Positions 36,011-49,042 are shown, counted from the first letter of the stretch. The stretch: 64,000 nucleotides of DNA from Lates calcarifer (GCF_001640805.2 NC_066851.1:8867712-8931711); one strand, 5' to 3'. Notes: generated by a model not told the origin, from the letters alone. Numbers and translations are program-made.

Positions 36011-36320
36011 GCGGCTGGAGACGGGGAGGGATTGGGGGAGAAAGGGTGGAGGTGGTATTGATGAAGAGGAGCAGGGTGGAGAAAGGGATGGAGATGGAGA
36101 GAGGGAGGTAGGATGGAAAGGTAGAGGTGGTTGGGGAGAGTGATGGATCAAGGGAAAGAGATGGGGGAGCGGGAGGGATGTGAGAGGTGTGGAGAAAGCA
36201 GGAGATTAATGGGGAGAGGGGATGGACAGAGAGGAAGAGAAGGAGAGTGAGGGAGGTGGAGTGATGGAGACCGAGGGAGCAGTTAAGACTGAGGAGAGAG
36301 GGAGGGTTGGAGAAAAAAAG
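36000..36320 (+). repeat. Long polypurine (GGA/GAG-rich) tract
   Basis: About 320 bases of almost unbroken purine with GGAGA-type units. Triplex (H-DNA) formation is a known property of such tracts. Confidence 0.7.
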
Positions 36321-37072
36321 GTCCTTATAATCAATACAAAAGGGGGAAAAACACAGCACACAGAAAAGAACAAAGGATGTGAGAAGTTGGTTCATTTACT
36401 TCATAAACTGAGAGCCATCAGATTCAAGCAGGACACCTCCTGTATTGTAGATGTTTGACAAAATTGACATCTGCACGTACATTTTTGTAAAAGATAACTC
36501 AGAGCAAACAATGACTGTGGAAAACAGGATTAAAAAGGCAAACATGTTAAAATTAAAATAAATAATACTGAAGTATAGCTTGAAGTAATCCACATCTTTT
36601 CATCACTGTTTAAAAAAGAAAAAGAAAAAAGAAAAAGAAAAAAAGGAGATCAAGACAGATGTCAGCCAGAATCAGCTTAGCGTAATGGCTGCTTTTCTGT
36701 TGTGTCAAGTGGTGCATCGAATGTTCTCTCTTTCTGTCATACCAGTTTCATTGCTGATTTTCCAAGACAGGCAATCAAACTCATACAAGCAAAGCGAAGC
36801 AGAGTTCCACCTTGGTCCCTGCTTGAATGTAGAGTTAGAACGTGTGGAGTGCAACCGGACCAAAAAGGCCCAGTACAACCCTCTTAAATTAAGTGTGACC
36901 CCCCCCCCCCCAAAAAAAAAAATGTGAGAGAGAGAGACTGAAAGAAAGTGTCAAATTGATTGTGTGGGATGGATGGAAATACTGTTTAAGGTGGCACTGT
37001 GGCTTAGTCATCCTTAACCTGCAATACTGAAATGACAGCCGACTCTAGGAGGCGCTGTTCTGCAGCACAACC

Positions 37073-37085
37073 TGACCTTTGACCT
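37073..37085 (-). promoter_or_regulatory. Perfect DR1 element (AGGTCAAAGGTCA on the minus strand)
   Basis: TGACCTTTGACCT on the plus strand is the exact complement of the idealised DR1 used by PPAR/RXR and HNF4. Confidence 0.35.
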
Positions 37086-38040
37086 CTTATTTGAGGAAAA
37101 GAAGATTTCTCTCTCTGGGAGTCTAACATCATACTGACACAATACAAAAGATTCAATTACAAGCCGGATTGGGTGCTTTTCGGAAGTCTCACATTCCAAA
37201 CAATCGTCTGGGTGTAACATCCCCACGTTCCTGCTTCTTGAACATTTCACACTTCCCGTCTGACTCCCGTTCCAGAGTGGCTGGGATTAACGGTGCTGCA
37301 ATATTGATTTACGTCGGCATAAAACCTCTCCGGCTCTATATATTACACCACATTCAGCAGTCATCTATTCAATCAAATCTAATATTACACTGCCTCTCCA
37401 CACAGCTGTCTAATAGCATTTAACTCACAGTTTGATTCCCGCATTCCCTGATGTACTTCAAACGCTTGCCTTCAATATCCTTCATTCGTTTCTACTATGC
37501 CAAGATGAAGTCTTTTGAAAAGCATGGAGGATGAATGAGCATGTCTCTGTGTGCGTGCGCGTATGCGAGTGTGCGTGTGTGAAGACAGGATTAGCTGTGG
37601 CCTAAGGCTTAAGGTATGGAGTGGAGTGTATTTTAGAAGCTTCTAAATTAGCTGGGAAATGGGATTTTGAGACAATGGGCTGGAAAAAACTCAAATGAAA
37701 GGATGCACTCGCAGCACTCCTTCATTTGCCTCTGATGTTCTCTCGCTTATGCTTTTTCTAGTCTTTTTTCACCGTTGTTTCTCTCTCCTCATCTTCTCTC
37801 TCCCTCCCTCTGCTTTTCTACCTCCTTCATTTCTTCTCCCTCCATCTCCTGTATCCCACCCTCTGTGTTTCTCTCTCAGCCTCCGTCCCTTTCTGCCCTG
37901 CTTCCTCCTCCCAGTCTCTATCTCTCTCACCTTCCCTGTCCATATTACAGTTGACAGTGATGATGTAAGAACGTGAGTGTAAACACTAGTATGAGGCTAA
38001 CCTCACTTTGACCTACTTAAAACGGAAATCCTCTCGAGTA

Positions 38041-38087
38041 CACACACACACACACACGCAGACACACACACACACACACACACACAC
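38041..38087 (+). repeat. (CA)n microsatellite, interrupted
   Basis: Two CA blocks separated by CGCAGA. Confidence 0.9.
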
Positions 38088-38726
38088 TACAGACTCATAT
38101 GCCTGAATAAATATTGGACTTGGGTCAGCAGCCACTCTTCTGTTCTCAATTCACTGTGTGAGCAACTGTCTGTCCATGTGCGCTTTTTTGTGTGTGTGTC
38201 CACCACACATCTCCTCTCCTCTACTCCTTCTCCACCTCCTCCCTCCACTGGGTCTTTATTTACCTGTGGAGGTGTGTTTGTGTCTAAGCCTGGTTTCTGC
38301 TTCAAACGAAACACTTCCGACCATGTAATAAAAGCCTGACGTTTGGCGTGCATCCAGGCTCCCAGTGATAAACACAGGGGGGGCTGCACGCACAAACACA
38401 GGGCTTGCCCCAGGCCTAGACAAGAAAACTAGCACGGCTTTGTTTTTAAAATAACACCTCCGTTCTTTGCTGCGGTCCTGTTGCGTCTCTCTGCACCCAC
38501 CCACTTATGGGATGATATGTGATCCAGTGATTGAACCACATCTGGGTGAACAGGGTTCCCCCCTGGCTTTTAGAAGCAGTTTGGGGGATGTTACTGCTTT
38601 TTTGGGATTTTGGTTTTGCTTGGAATAAGGAAGCTATCTGTGGTAAGATTACTGCTTGATGTTCCATTTATTTGGCATACTGTTTTCATTTTGATTATTA
38701 TTTGACATCAAAAATGAAAAATGAGT

Positions 38727-38830
38727 TAGTTAAGCTTTATTTATCCAGGAAGTCTGACTGAGATCAAGATCTCTTTCACAACAGAGACCTCATACACAAC
38801 ATCACAACAGGACAGTTCAGTCACACGCAC
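38727..38830 (-). mobile_element. 3' end of a fish non-LTR retrotransposon or SINE, reverse strand
   Basis: On the minus strand this reads GAGGTCTCTGTTGTGAAAGA, GATCTTGATCTCAGTCAGAC, TTCCTGGATAAATAAAGCTT. An AGATCTTGATCTCAnnnnGACTTCCTGG…AATAAAG tail is a signature I recall from fish LINE-type 3' ends. 5'-truncated; no reverse-transcriptase coding sequence is present. Confidence 0.5.
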
Positions 38831-40120
38831 AGACACACATATTAAAACAGTCGCAATCATTACTGAATATATCCACAAGTAAAGTCCCTCAAAGGAACAA
38901 ATGCCCTCTAACAGCTTACTTGCACAGATTTAATCTAAATTATTGTTATTAGGTACTGTGTTTATGTCTTTTATGTTGTTGTTTTTTCCCTTACTTTGAA
39001 CATTTGAACTGAAATTACATTAATGGAAAAAACTGATTCACAAACTTCCCATATGAAGAGGTACATGTTCAAGACATTAATAAAGTCACAAAAATAAATT
39101 GTGTGTATTTTTTTTACTTTATTTTTTATTTCATGATCCAATGACTTTATTTTACTTCATAGTGCATCAGTAGAATTTTGATACGTTAGTCTCATTGCAT
39201 ACTTCACACACTTCACAACATTAGTTTCTCACTCTACATCATGTTTTGCTCCTTCTTTAAACAAATTGTAGAAGCGAGGCACCAGCAAAGTGCTTATTTT
39301 TAAGGAAATTAAAACTGCAATAAATTATTATGCTAAATTAATTGAGCAGCCTTTGAGCAGAAGGCTCATTGACAAAATGTAATAATCCATACTGAAACAT
39401 ATGGAACAGATAAACCACTGGAACATGTTCAGGGATATTACGCACACAGCACATTGCAGGGACAAGATTTAAGAGTGCTGCACTAGGGAGACATGGCTTT
39501 ACAGTGGGTGGAGCATGAGTACACTTCATGCTAAAAAATTACTACTCTGAGTAAGTGTCTACCAAATGCCTACAGAGAATATACTGAGCACTGACATTTC
39601 AGGAAACGTTAGGATTTTTTTTTTCCTATATTTTTAGAATTAGTGCTTCAGTGATTTAATTGGCTAATAATTGAAATGTGGATTTGAAGGGACTACTCTA
39701 GGGCATTTAAGGTCATTACATTACATTGTCTTAATAATGGATGAATGAATACATTAACTTTTTATCTGTGTGTGCGTGCAGCTTTTAAAACTGCATGCAA
39801 ACTGTGTATGCAGCGCAACTTTGCAGGTATTCTATGTATATAAGAAATGAACTTGATAACAGATTTCTTAAAGAATCTACAAAAGTACTGAAATGGTATC
39901 ATTCACCCTAGATGCACAAATGATGACACATTTAATGCTCTAATAATAGATCCATTTCACATGATACATCTCTTGCTGTGAAGGATAATCCTCAGCTATA
40001 AAATTATATCACCTAGCTGACAGGAATATTGCCCACCTACTACAGTATAATCACACAACAGATAAGAAATCAAACTGTGGGGGGAAAATGGATTTTGAAA
40101 GTAAAAACCTGAGGACACCC

Positions 40121-40124
<4 letters not shown>

Positions 40125-40151
<27 letters not shown>
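40125..40151 (+). repeat. (GT)n microsatellite
   Basis: About 13 GT units. Confidence 0.9.
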
Positions 40152-40630
40152 ATAACATAAACGTGTGCCTGTGCGTATGTTGTGTCTGCTTGTGTGTGTG
40201 CGAGCGCTCGCGTGTGATCTCTCACCGCGTCTCGCCGATCAGTTATCACTAATCCTTCCACTCAGAGCTCTTTAACAAGTTGCCATTGTGCTGCCGACGC
40301 TTAACGTGATGGAGGAACGACCTCCGTGGTGAATGAAAAGAAGAGGGAGAGGGAAGGAGGGAGCGATACAGAGGGAGGGAGAGGGCAACACCTCCGACAA
40401 TGGGGAGAAAATTGGTTTACACTAGATAGGCTTGTGATTACAGAGGGAAAGAAAATGACTTAGATTGAACAATAGAACCGAGCGTGTGGATTGGTGTGTG
40501 TTTGTATGCGTGTGTGTATGTTTCGAGGATTAGTGGGTGGTTAGGCCGGGATTTGGTTGAAATGAATTGGCGGGTATGGTGTGCTGATGGGTGCGTGTTC
40601 TGATGTTTTTCAGTCTGCATGTACTGTATC

Positions 40631-40659
40631 TGTGTGTGTGTGTGTGTGTGTGTGTGTGG
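40631..40659 (+). repeat. (GT)n microsatellite near exon C
   Basis: About 14 GT units, 250 bases upstream of exon C. Confidence 0.9.
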
Positions 40660-40906
40660 ATGGATGCAAATTTTTTGACCTACAAACTCTTCCTCAGGCA
40701 AATATTAATGTGAACAAAAACCAAGCTTTATATGCAGACAGACAGATGACAACCCCATCTTCCCAGTTTCTATACATATTGTATGAATATATTACTTTTA
40801 TTTTACTCTTCCACCTACCCATTGGAGAGGTCTGTAAAGTATAGCCTTTTAATTTATTGATCACAGACTCCCTGTGTTTCTTTCCTCTCTCTGTCTTCCT
40901 TTCCAG

Positions 40907-41011
40907 GAGGTCCAGCAGGAGAACTACAGCACCAGGGGTCCTGCTCCAGGGAATTCTGGGAAGGCCAACAATGAAGATGCTGTCTCCCAGGACCGCCCCT
41001 CCAGTCTGCCG
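40907..41011 (+). CDS. arid1b: arid1b internal coding exon C (leads into the DLSGSIDD segment)
   Basis: The exon has 105 bases (35 codons), phase 0 at both ends. A long polypyrimidine tract (about 40870-40904) and TTCCAG precede it, and a near-consensus GTGAGT donor follows. The peptide runs EVQQENYSTRG, then a Pro/Gly/Asn-rich middle, and ends NNEDAVSQDRPSSLP. I recall the mammalian counterpart as S-Q-E-G-Y-G-T-R … H-E-D … Q-E-R-P-S-S-L-P, continuing DLSGSIDDLPTG in the next exon. The exon end falls exactly at that join. No sequence encoding DLSGSIDDLP was seen to the right, so the next exon is outside the window. Its splice sites look stronger than those of exon B, which fits constitutive inclusion (inference). 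Confidence 0.87.
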
Positions 41012-43022
41012 GTGAGTGACAGACAGTTCAGACCACCAGTAAGCACAAAACATCACTGAGTGTGACACATGCAGATGAATACAGGCAAACTTTGTATATC
41101 TCAGAATTTAAACAAAACAGCCCTAAGAGACAGTATCAAGCCTCACAGAAGCATTTGCTTTTTTGTCTTCCTCCACTTCCTATATTTCCGGCTTACTGTC
41201 TAATGTTTAGCTGTAAGCTTTTCTGTCCAATCAAATGCTCTGTGCCCTGTGCCCTTTGACCCATCTCTTTGTCTCACGTCTCATGGGAGACACAGATTCG
41301 ACTGCTCATTTCAGAGCTTATGTCTGTGTTTTGACTGCCGCCCATGCTGAAGGCAAAGAGGCCACATGCATCAGCCCTGTGGTCTCAGCATCGTGCACTC
41401 ACTCGCACATAACTCCCACACGCGTGGAAGAAGCATATGCACGGACACAGACAGTCCCACTAAACGCACGCAGTCACACATGAAAAACCCACGTGCACTG
41501 CCTCTTGGCATTTGGGCGAGCTAAAAATCGTTAAGCAGGTTGACTGGAGGAGTAATTGAGAAGAAATTGTGAGGCCAGGCTGCTCTATGAGGGGAGAGAG
41601 ATGTGGGCTGCTCCAGTTTTTTGGCTAAACTAATCGCTTTTTTTGCTTTCTTTTTCTTTTTTTTTTTACTCTATCATTTCTACCCCTTCCAGCTCCTCAG
41701 CACTTTCAAGAATAGAATAAATAGACATTTGCAAAAGTCGCAAATATTGGCACTGCTTGAGGTGTGCGCCGTTTAATTTACCAGATACTTTGGAACAGCC
41801 TCAGGAGTGGAGGAATAAACTGCAAGAAAAGCTAAATTAAGTGTATGAACTCAAATTAAGCCTTAATATTTTCCATGTACTGATACTTTAAAAGTCTGTG
41901 AGCACTGGTCGTCCTCTGTCTCTCAACACACACTTGATGGCTGACTGCTTTGTTTCAGACCAGTAGCTGATTTATCTGTCAGTCTTCCAAGTGATTCCTG
42001 TTACTCCACTTTCTCTCTCTCACACACACACACACACAATCTCTCAATCTCTTTTTGTTTTTTCCTCCATAACATACTACTAATAGTATGTCATCTGCTT
42101 TATCTTGGCATTTCTCCTTTTTTCTTTCATTTTCATTCTCCCACACTCTTTACCCCCCCATTCCTTTTCCCTCTCTGTCTTTCCGTCTAAAGTAGCATCA
42201 TGAAAGCTTTTTTTCCCCCCACGTGCTATAATGAGAAATGGCCTTGATGTATCAGTGTGTGAATCTGGAGCGGAGAGAGCAAGGCGAGGCGAGGAGCCAC
42301 TGCAGTCGCGGGGGCCGAATCTATTTGAACCACCACCACTATCACCCCATATTCCCTCACCACTTTAATCCTGGCGTTTTACCCCTTGGGTTTCTCCGTG
42401 TGTTTTCACATCCCATCCGAAGCGCATGGCTCGCAGAGATCCTAATCGGCGGCAAGTTTTGATGAGAGAGAGAGAGACAGAGAGAGGGAAGAGAGGGCGA
42501 GACGGATAGATGGACAGGGAGAGAGAGCGAGAGGGAAGGAGAGAGAAATTGCTCTGCGCTCGCTAGGCTCTTCCAGCAAGCTGTCATGGCAGAGATGTAA
42601 CCGTTTTTTTTTTTCTCTCTCCCCCTCTCTCATTCTCACTCTCTCGCCGGCGTTTGATGTCAGATCTAAAGCTGCTGTCATCTTTTTTTTCCCTTTCTCT
42701 CTGTCAGGAGGGGAGGGAGCGCGGGTCGGCAAAGTGTCATGTTGTTGTTTTGGGACGAGTCTGCTGTGTGATGTGGCGGGATTTTTGAAGGGAGACCAAA
42801 GGGAAAAAGTGCTTTAGTAACTTATCACAAATGCAAGTCACAGTGCCCCTTGGTTCTTTTAAAATGTAATGTATTGGAAATACAGCAGGCCTGGTATTCC
42901 ATAGCGTTTTAAAATATTTGTATCGTTAATGCTGCTGTGTTGTTACTGCTCTGTTTACATAAAGACAAAGTAAGTGCTCACCTTGAGCTTTTCAGTGTTG
43001 TTTCCATGTAGCATTAGCAGCA

Positions 43023-43165
43023 GTGTTAGACTTAGACTTAGACTTAGACAGACTTTTATTGTCATTCAGTATGCAGCAAGTGTATACAGAACAAAATTTT
43101 GTTTACATAGGCCTCAGTTTTTACAGTTTCAGTGCAGTGTAAATGTATGTGCAAAAAATTCTGCA
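43023..43165 (-). mobile_element. 3' end of a non-LTR retrotransposon with (GTCTAA)n tail, reverse strand
   Basis: The plus strand reads GTTAGACTTAGACTTAGACT, TAGACAGACTTTTATTGTCA, TTCAGTATGC, then AGAACAAAATTTTGTTTACA. On the minus strand this is a tail in which an AATAAAA signal is followed by a tandem hexamer GTCTAA, the arrangement expected for a LINE inserted by target-primed reverse transcription. 5'-truncated, no coding sequence left. Confidence 0.5.
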
Positions 43166-44279
43166 AGCAGAATATGAATAAATATACATAAATAATTAGA
43201 TATGTACAGTAGGATTTTTAGGGTGAATGGCGATTTAATGTGTATGCCATGTGTTTAAGCCCTGCATCAGAATTTAATTGTGCTGCTTTTCTTTAACCAT
43301 GGTTGTTGAGAGGATGAATGAGTGAATTGTGTTTGTCACTGTAAATATTTTTACCAGCTAGTTGCTTCTTATCTGCTATAAGGCCCTCTTCCTCTTGGTA
43401 GTCTGTTTTCAGCAGACAACAGCTTTTTCCATGTTGAACATTAACACTCCCAACCTGATTTTCACTACAGGGTAGCATGAGTGTACAATATCCAGCCTCC
43501 TCAGATTTGCTGTGGTCTAGCTGAGCCTGTTTCTCCGGTTCCACATAATAGTGAAGTCAGCAGCTAGTGCAAAGATTGTCTATTGAGAAGATGAACCACT
43601 TGATAATGAAATCTTTTTGCAAAGAGTTGGCACTAGCACCCATATATTCTCTCCTCCTTTTAGTTGCACGTTACACAGAGATAAGGGGGGAAAAAATTAC
43701 AAAACTGTGAATGTTAGCTGAAGCTGTTACCAACATTTTGTGAAAGAAATACTACTCTGTATCTGCAACCAAATGCCATGACTTTTGAGCTAACTTTTTA
43801 AATCCTCTGTTCCCATGTTACGCATTAGTCAACAATGCCCAATTGTGTGACAATTATTGGTCAATAAAAGGTGATGTGTCATGTTGGTTATTGAGCGGTT
43901 GTTAGAGAGCTGAACAGCATGATGGGCACAGGATGACATGTTGACTGCTGCCCTGTTATTTCCTGCCATATGTGATGTTGATGTATCCAGTACATAGAAG
44001 TAGAAAAAGCATGAGAGCTCTGTGTTTTCCTCCTCTCTGTAGCGCCCTCAGCCCGTTGCATCTTTTGCCTATAACGTTGCTAAAAGCCAAACCAGTTCTT
44101 CTAGTGCCACAGCGAGGTGAGGAGCCAGGGATTTCATACCCACCATCCCTCCCCCTCTGCTCCCCTTCCACCTCCCCAACCCCACCGCCACCCCCGTTCC
44201 AGTCACTACATGTTCCCTGCTCTCCGGCGCTCCCCTGACAGCCTGCCAAGCTGCCGCACAGCCTCCCATCCTCTGGGAC

Positions 44280-44460
44280 ATGGGAGAGGATGGCCAGCCA
44301 TGTGGAAAGACAGAGAGAGAGCTGGGGGTGGGAGGGTGAGGTGAGGAAGGGGAGGTGGTGGGGGAGGGGGTTGCAGAGGGGTGAAGAGCAGGATGAGAAA
44401 GAGAATGAGTAAGAGGGAGAGAGAGAGAGCGAAAGAGAGAGAGGGCGTGAAGCGGTGAAG
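44280..44460 (+). repeat. G-rich purine block with clustered G-runs
   Basis: At least seven runs of three or more G between 44324 and 44381, followed by GA-rich sequence. Confidence 0.65.
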
Positions 44461-44567
44461 TGAAACGTGGTTATCTTTTTGTCACTTGTTCAGGGTGAGG
44501 GATGTTGAATTCAGGCTATGGGGTTCCGGCAGCGCCATGTTATTCACACTAGCACACACACACACAT

Positions 44568-44569
<2 letters not shown>

Positions 44570-44616
<47 letters not shown>
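44570..44616 (+). repeat. (CA)n microsatellite
   Basis: About 23 CA units after an ATGCA interruption. Confidence 0.95.
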
Positions 44617-44621
<5 letters not shown>

Positions 44622-46549
44622 ATAGACAAAAATATTCTTGTATGTCTTTCAGTGCTCATTTGCCCCTCCTTGACTTATTTTCCATCAGACAAAAGGGAAA
44701 ATTCAGGAACACTATCTCTCCCTCGCTGTCTCCCCCCCCTCACTCCTGTCCACCTTGCCCTCCTCTGTTTTTCTGAGTGTTAGGTCATGAAAGATTGACA
44801 GGGCACAGCTGGAGGGGCCTGCTCCCCTCCCCTCTCCCTCAGCACAACCACACACTTGCACTCAAACGGACCTCTTTGCTCACAAACACACATTCATTGC
44901 ACACTTTGATACACATCCTGTCCTCTGTGAGCCATTTTCACACGCCGAGTGTGTGTGCTCTATCAGAGCATGTCAGTCAGGTTGCCTATACAGTATATGC
45001 TCTCTCCCTCTCCCTCTCTCTTTCTGGCTCTCCCCACTGCTGTGTTTTATTTTAGAGTCCCCAGGCAGGCAGACAGGCCAGCAGGCAGCACAGAGTAATG
45101 TCATCCAGCAGGGTTAGATTCAGCAGCCTCCACATTAGTGCACACAGGGGGGAGGAGAGGAGAGGAGAAAAGGAGGCAGAGGGAGTCAAGAAAGCAAAGA
45201 AATGCAAGGGAGATGAAGAGGAGAGGAAAAGAGGGAGGGAGGAAGGGGAGGGAGGGTATAGAGGGACTCAAGTGGAAACACAAATATGTCTTTTATATAC
45301 ATCAGAATATGGTGTGGACATATGGTTTAAACTATGTAGAGGTAACATACTGTAGATGCAAACCATTCAACATATATTTTAAGACACCATTCAAATTATA
45401 CTGACAAAATGTACTAGCAGTCAAGTACATTTTCCTTACAGGAACATAATTTATGCCTATATTTTTACATGTACATGATAGACTCTTCAAATGTGTTTTT
45501 GCAGTACGTGGAGTGAGAAAAGGAGGGTAGGTGGGGGAGAGAGGGAGGCAGGGAAACTCAGAGACTAGATGTTCTCTGGACCCTGCTGCCTATTCTTAGA
45601 ACAGACAGCAGCACTGAAGGCCACAGCAGCTCCCTGCCACTGCTACCAACACATACAGGCTCTGAGAATAGGACAGCTAATCTGAAGCTTTCACACCGTG
45701 AGGTACAGGGAAACGCTCACAGTCACGCCGATCTTAAATTTGTAGACCGTATTCGCTCAAATACAAATACAGTAAGAGTAATTGATATTCATATCCATAT
45801 GTAGTCCATATGACCACGTCATGTGAGATTTTTGAATCAAACTGCTATTCTAAACAGTGTTTTCACATCTGCCCTATTTCACCACAGACCCAGATATCAT
45901 GACACAGCGAGTCAGAGGACCCTGGCTTCATCTAAAATGCAGACGGGCTATTTTTCCGCTTGTACGCCGGCCTGTTTTCGTTTGCCTCTCATGAATCATT
46001 TAGTGTGCACACACAGTTTCATGTACATGCATGTTTTTTTTTTTTTTTTTTTTTGATCTTCAAGAGCCAGGAACATGTGTTTTTGCCGGAGCTGTACCAT
46101 TTGTTCCCCTACGGCTTGAAAACACAGATGCACAGGAAGTGGGATTGGAAGCAAGGGGAAATTTCCCAGGGACTTTCATCTTTATACAACATCGTCAACA
46201 TTCCCTTTAACCAGAAAATTCACCTGTGATAACACCTGAAATACATTCACAAACATTCTGTTCTGTTTAAGCAGTTGAGTTTCCAGTTATTTGTTTAAAA
46301 TAGTCTAACATCTTAAATCTCAGAAAACCCCATAGGGAATCACCTTAACACATTTTGTTTTTTAGCTAGAGTGCAGATTTTGAAATGACGACTACATAAG
46401 TCATCTAAAAAGAAACCAGCCTTTAGTTGGAAGATAACTCTGTGTTGTCAAGCATCTGCACTGCTGAAGTGTCCTGTAGCAGGACACAGAATTCCTACCA
46501 GCAGTCCTCTGCAGCTGACACTGCACTCCCAGCCTCTGTGGAAGAGAGA

Positions 46550-46595
46550 CACACCAAGAGAGAATTTCCCTATGGGGATCAATAAAGTATTTTTT
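46550..46595 (+). mobile_element. Short retrotransposon tail fragment
   Basis: TCCCTATGGGGATCAATAAAGTATTTT matches the GGGGATCAATAAAGTAT 3' tail I recall from several fish LINE/SINE families. Only the tail is recognisable. Confidence 0.35.
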
Positions 46596-49014
46596 GCCTG
46601 AAGGCTTTTAGTTGTATCTTTTGGCAAAATTTGATGGCTACACACTGTTCTACCTACGGGAAACTATGCTGGCCAGTGTAGGTTGTTAAAGCAAACTGGT
46701 AACACAAGGCTGAGCAGCAGTGGTACAGAGAGAGAGAGCGAAAGGAGGGGCGAGAAGCTCCTCAGCTGAGGAGGAAGCCATGTTTATACCCAGCCACCCC
46801 TGACAGGCTGGCTGACAGAAGCCTGAGTGAAGGGGAGATGGTAAAACTGTGTGTGTATGTGTGCACATACTCTGTCCAACCACTACTCTTACACACTTAC
46901 CTACCCCTATGCTTACACATGCGAATACCCACAGTGTGTGACAGGCTTTGTCATTTAAGAGTGAGGGGGGAAATGGAGAGGGATGAACTTGGTTAAGAAA
47001 ACACCAGTTCGCTTCCACTGGCGCCTGTCCACCAGCCTCTCCTGCAGAGGGAAAGAGACAGAGAGGAAGATAAGGGAGGAGGAGAGGGAGGAGAGGGAGC
47101 GACGACTGACCCTAGAAGGAGAGAAATGTTTCCCCTCTGCATCTTTTTTTTTATCCTTTGCCCATCAGTTCTCCTTCTCTGGCTGGTGTCTTCTGTCAAA
47201 GCTCATTTCTTCTAACAGATTAGGGAGACTAGTTCAGATTGAGGACAAAGGAGGACACAGAAGGAGAGGCAGCTCATGGCTGTTGGTTTCCATTAAAGCA
47301 GCAGCGCACACACTCACATTCCACTGATGTGAATTTCAGTGACAAGCAGGATTCTGCACAAACATCTTGTAAAAACGGATGATGTAAATGGAAAGTGGAT
47401 GACTGTGTGCGTGGGTAAGTGTGTGTTGATGTGTACATTTGTATGCATCTGTGTGCGTGTCTGTGAAAATCTGGGGCAGTAATCAACCCACAGTGGACAG
47501 AGCACAAGTATATAAGAATGTGTTTTTTTGTACACAAAACACAAATCAACACCTTCCTAACTGTCTTCCCTGATCCACCATGGGACGTTCAACAGTGTGA
47601 CAGTGTGTGAATGTAAAGGCTGCTATATCGGGATATCGGATAGGCACAGTGAATGAACTTGACACTCTGCGTGTTTTACCAGCTTTGCTTGTCCTTTCGA
47701 GGTGTTACATCCGCTGCTGTTGTTAAAATGTGATGAGGATGTCACTTCAAGTTCAACTTGTGTTTGATTTACTTTTGATAAAACACTCATATTGATTTCA
47801 GAACACCAAATCAATCAAGTGTAATACTTGATATACTGATTTCATTTTCACCATTCAACCATTAATACCAGATTATGCCCTTCTGGCACTAGGCCCTCCA
47901 TTATAAATGATGATTTTCTGTTACCACATTAATATTTAAATTAACTGTTAAAATCTTTCAAATGTTATTGAGCCAATCTTAACTGAAGATTGGAAACATC
48001 TATTTTATATTCATTAATAGTTTGGATGTGGGAACCCTCCTCTGTCATATTATTTTTCAGTATATGAATCTGGAAGAATTTCTCTTCCTCAGTGGATAAT
48101 AATGTGGACTGAGGAAGCCCAAATTTGAAGCTGAATGACATTTGCTGCAGCTGATAGTTTTTCTTTTCTTTTTTAGTTTTTCTTTCAACAATCTACCTTT
48201 TCTTCTACTCATTTTCCAGCCTTGACTGTAGCAGAGAAAAACTGAGACATCACCCCTCTCCTTCCTTCTTCCTCTTTATCACCTTTCCACTTTCCTTCCC
48301 TTCTCCCTTATTTAGTGCTCCTCGCCTTGCCCCCCCCCCAACCCCCACCCCTCCGCATTTTACTCCCCCTTGCCTCAGCTTCAGTCAGCCACTTCTAACC
48401 TTTCTGGGTTTATTTTTACGTCTGGTCCTGGATGCCTGGCTTCCCAGCAGGCTGGCTAGGCAGGGGAGGAAGGAAGGAAGGAGCCAGCTGAGGAACGGAG
48501 GAGAAGAAAAGTGAAGGAACTGAAAGGAGGGGATGGAGGGAGAGAGGAGCCATCAGAGGAGGAATATTCTGTCATCACCATGGCTCCCTCTGGCTGCTGG
48601 GAGGCTGAAATTACATCTGACTTTGAAGTTAGGGGCAGCAACACCGCCAGCGTTGCTATAGTGACAGGAAGTATGTGTGTGTGTGTGTATGTGTGTGTGT
48701 GTAAACTCCTTAGGAGGTTTATTATGCATGATCCTCACTGTGACTAGTCCTGATGGCATTACAGTGCTGTTATTAATCTACTCTCATAAGATACCTGTGC
48801 TTTAAACAAATCCACACACGAAACATATTTGCGAATCCATGCTAAGATGCATTCACACACACACACATACACACACACATACGACCCATTTCACAGCTGG
48901 ATTGAAACTTCACGTCGTGCCTTTTTAAAGATTAAGATAAAGTTTTTCCTCTTATTATCTTTGAGAAGGTTTAGCTGGCTGCACACTGTGCTCATAGGCA
49001 AATGCACACGCAAA

Positions 49015-49042
49015 AACACACACACACACACACACACACACA
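49015..49042 (+). repeat. (CA)n microsatellite
   Basis: About 14 CA units. Confidence 0.9.

Larger units (their letters stand above)
24723..40906 (+). other. arid1b: arid1b intron between exons B and C (about 16.2 kb)
   Basis: Bounded by GTACAA at 24723 and TTCCAG at 40901-40906. It contains a hAT-like relic near 25850-25990, the 2.4 kb element at 27653-30021, a composite microsatellite at 30738-30858, (GA)n at 33220-33269, purine blocks at 33410-33560 and 36000-36320, CNE-like islands near 33590-33740, 34000-34150 and 35880-36010, a reverse-strand retrotransposon tail near 38727-38830, and several CA/GT arrays. Nothing coding was recognised. Confidence 0.85.

Noticed and set aside
40200..40211. 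GCGAGCGCTCGC palindrome
   Set aside because: Short GC palindrome embedded in degenerate GT repeat; matches no site I can name and adds little beyond chance.
41012..41059. Extension of exon C past 41011
   Set aside because: GTGAGT is a near-perfect donor exactly where ARID1B sequence ends (RPSSLP); the following residues do not match DLSGSIDD.
43972..44281. Possible exon with Pro-rich frame near 44.0-44.3 kb
   Set aside because: Pro/Ser-rich translation of C-rich repeats, with no ARID1B motif and no coherent phase with exon C.
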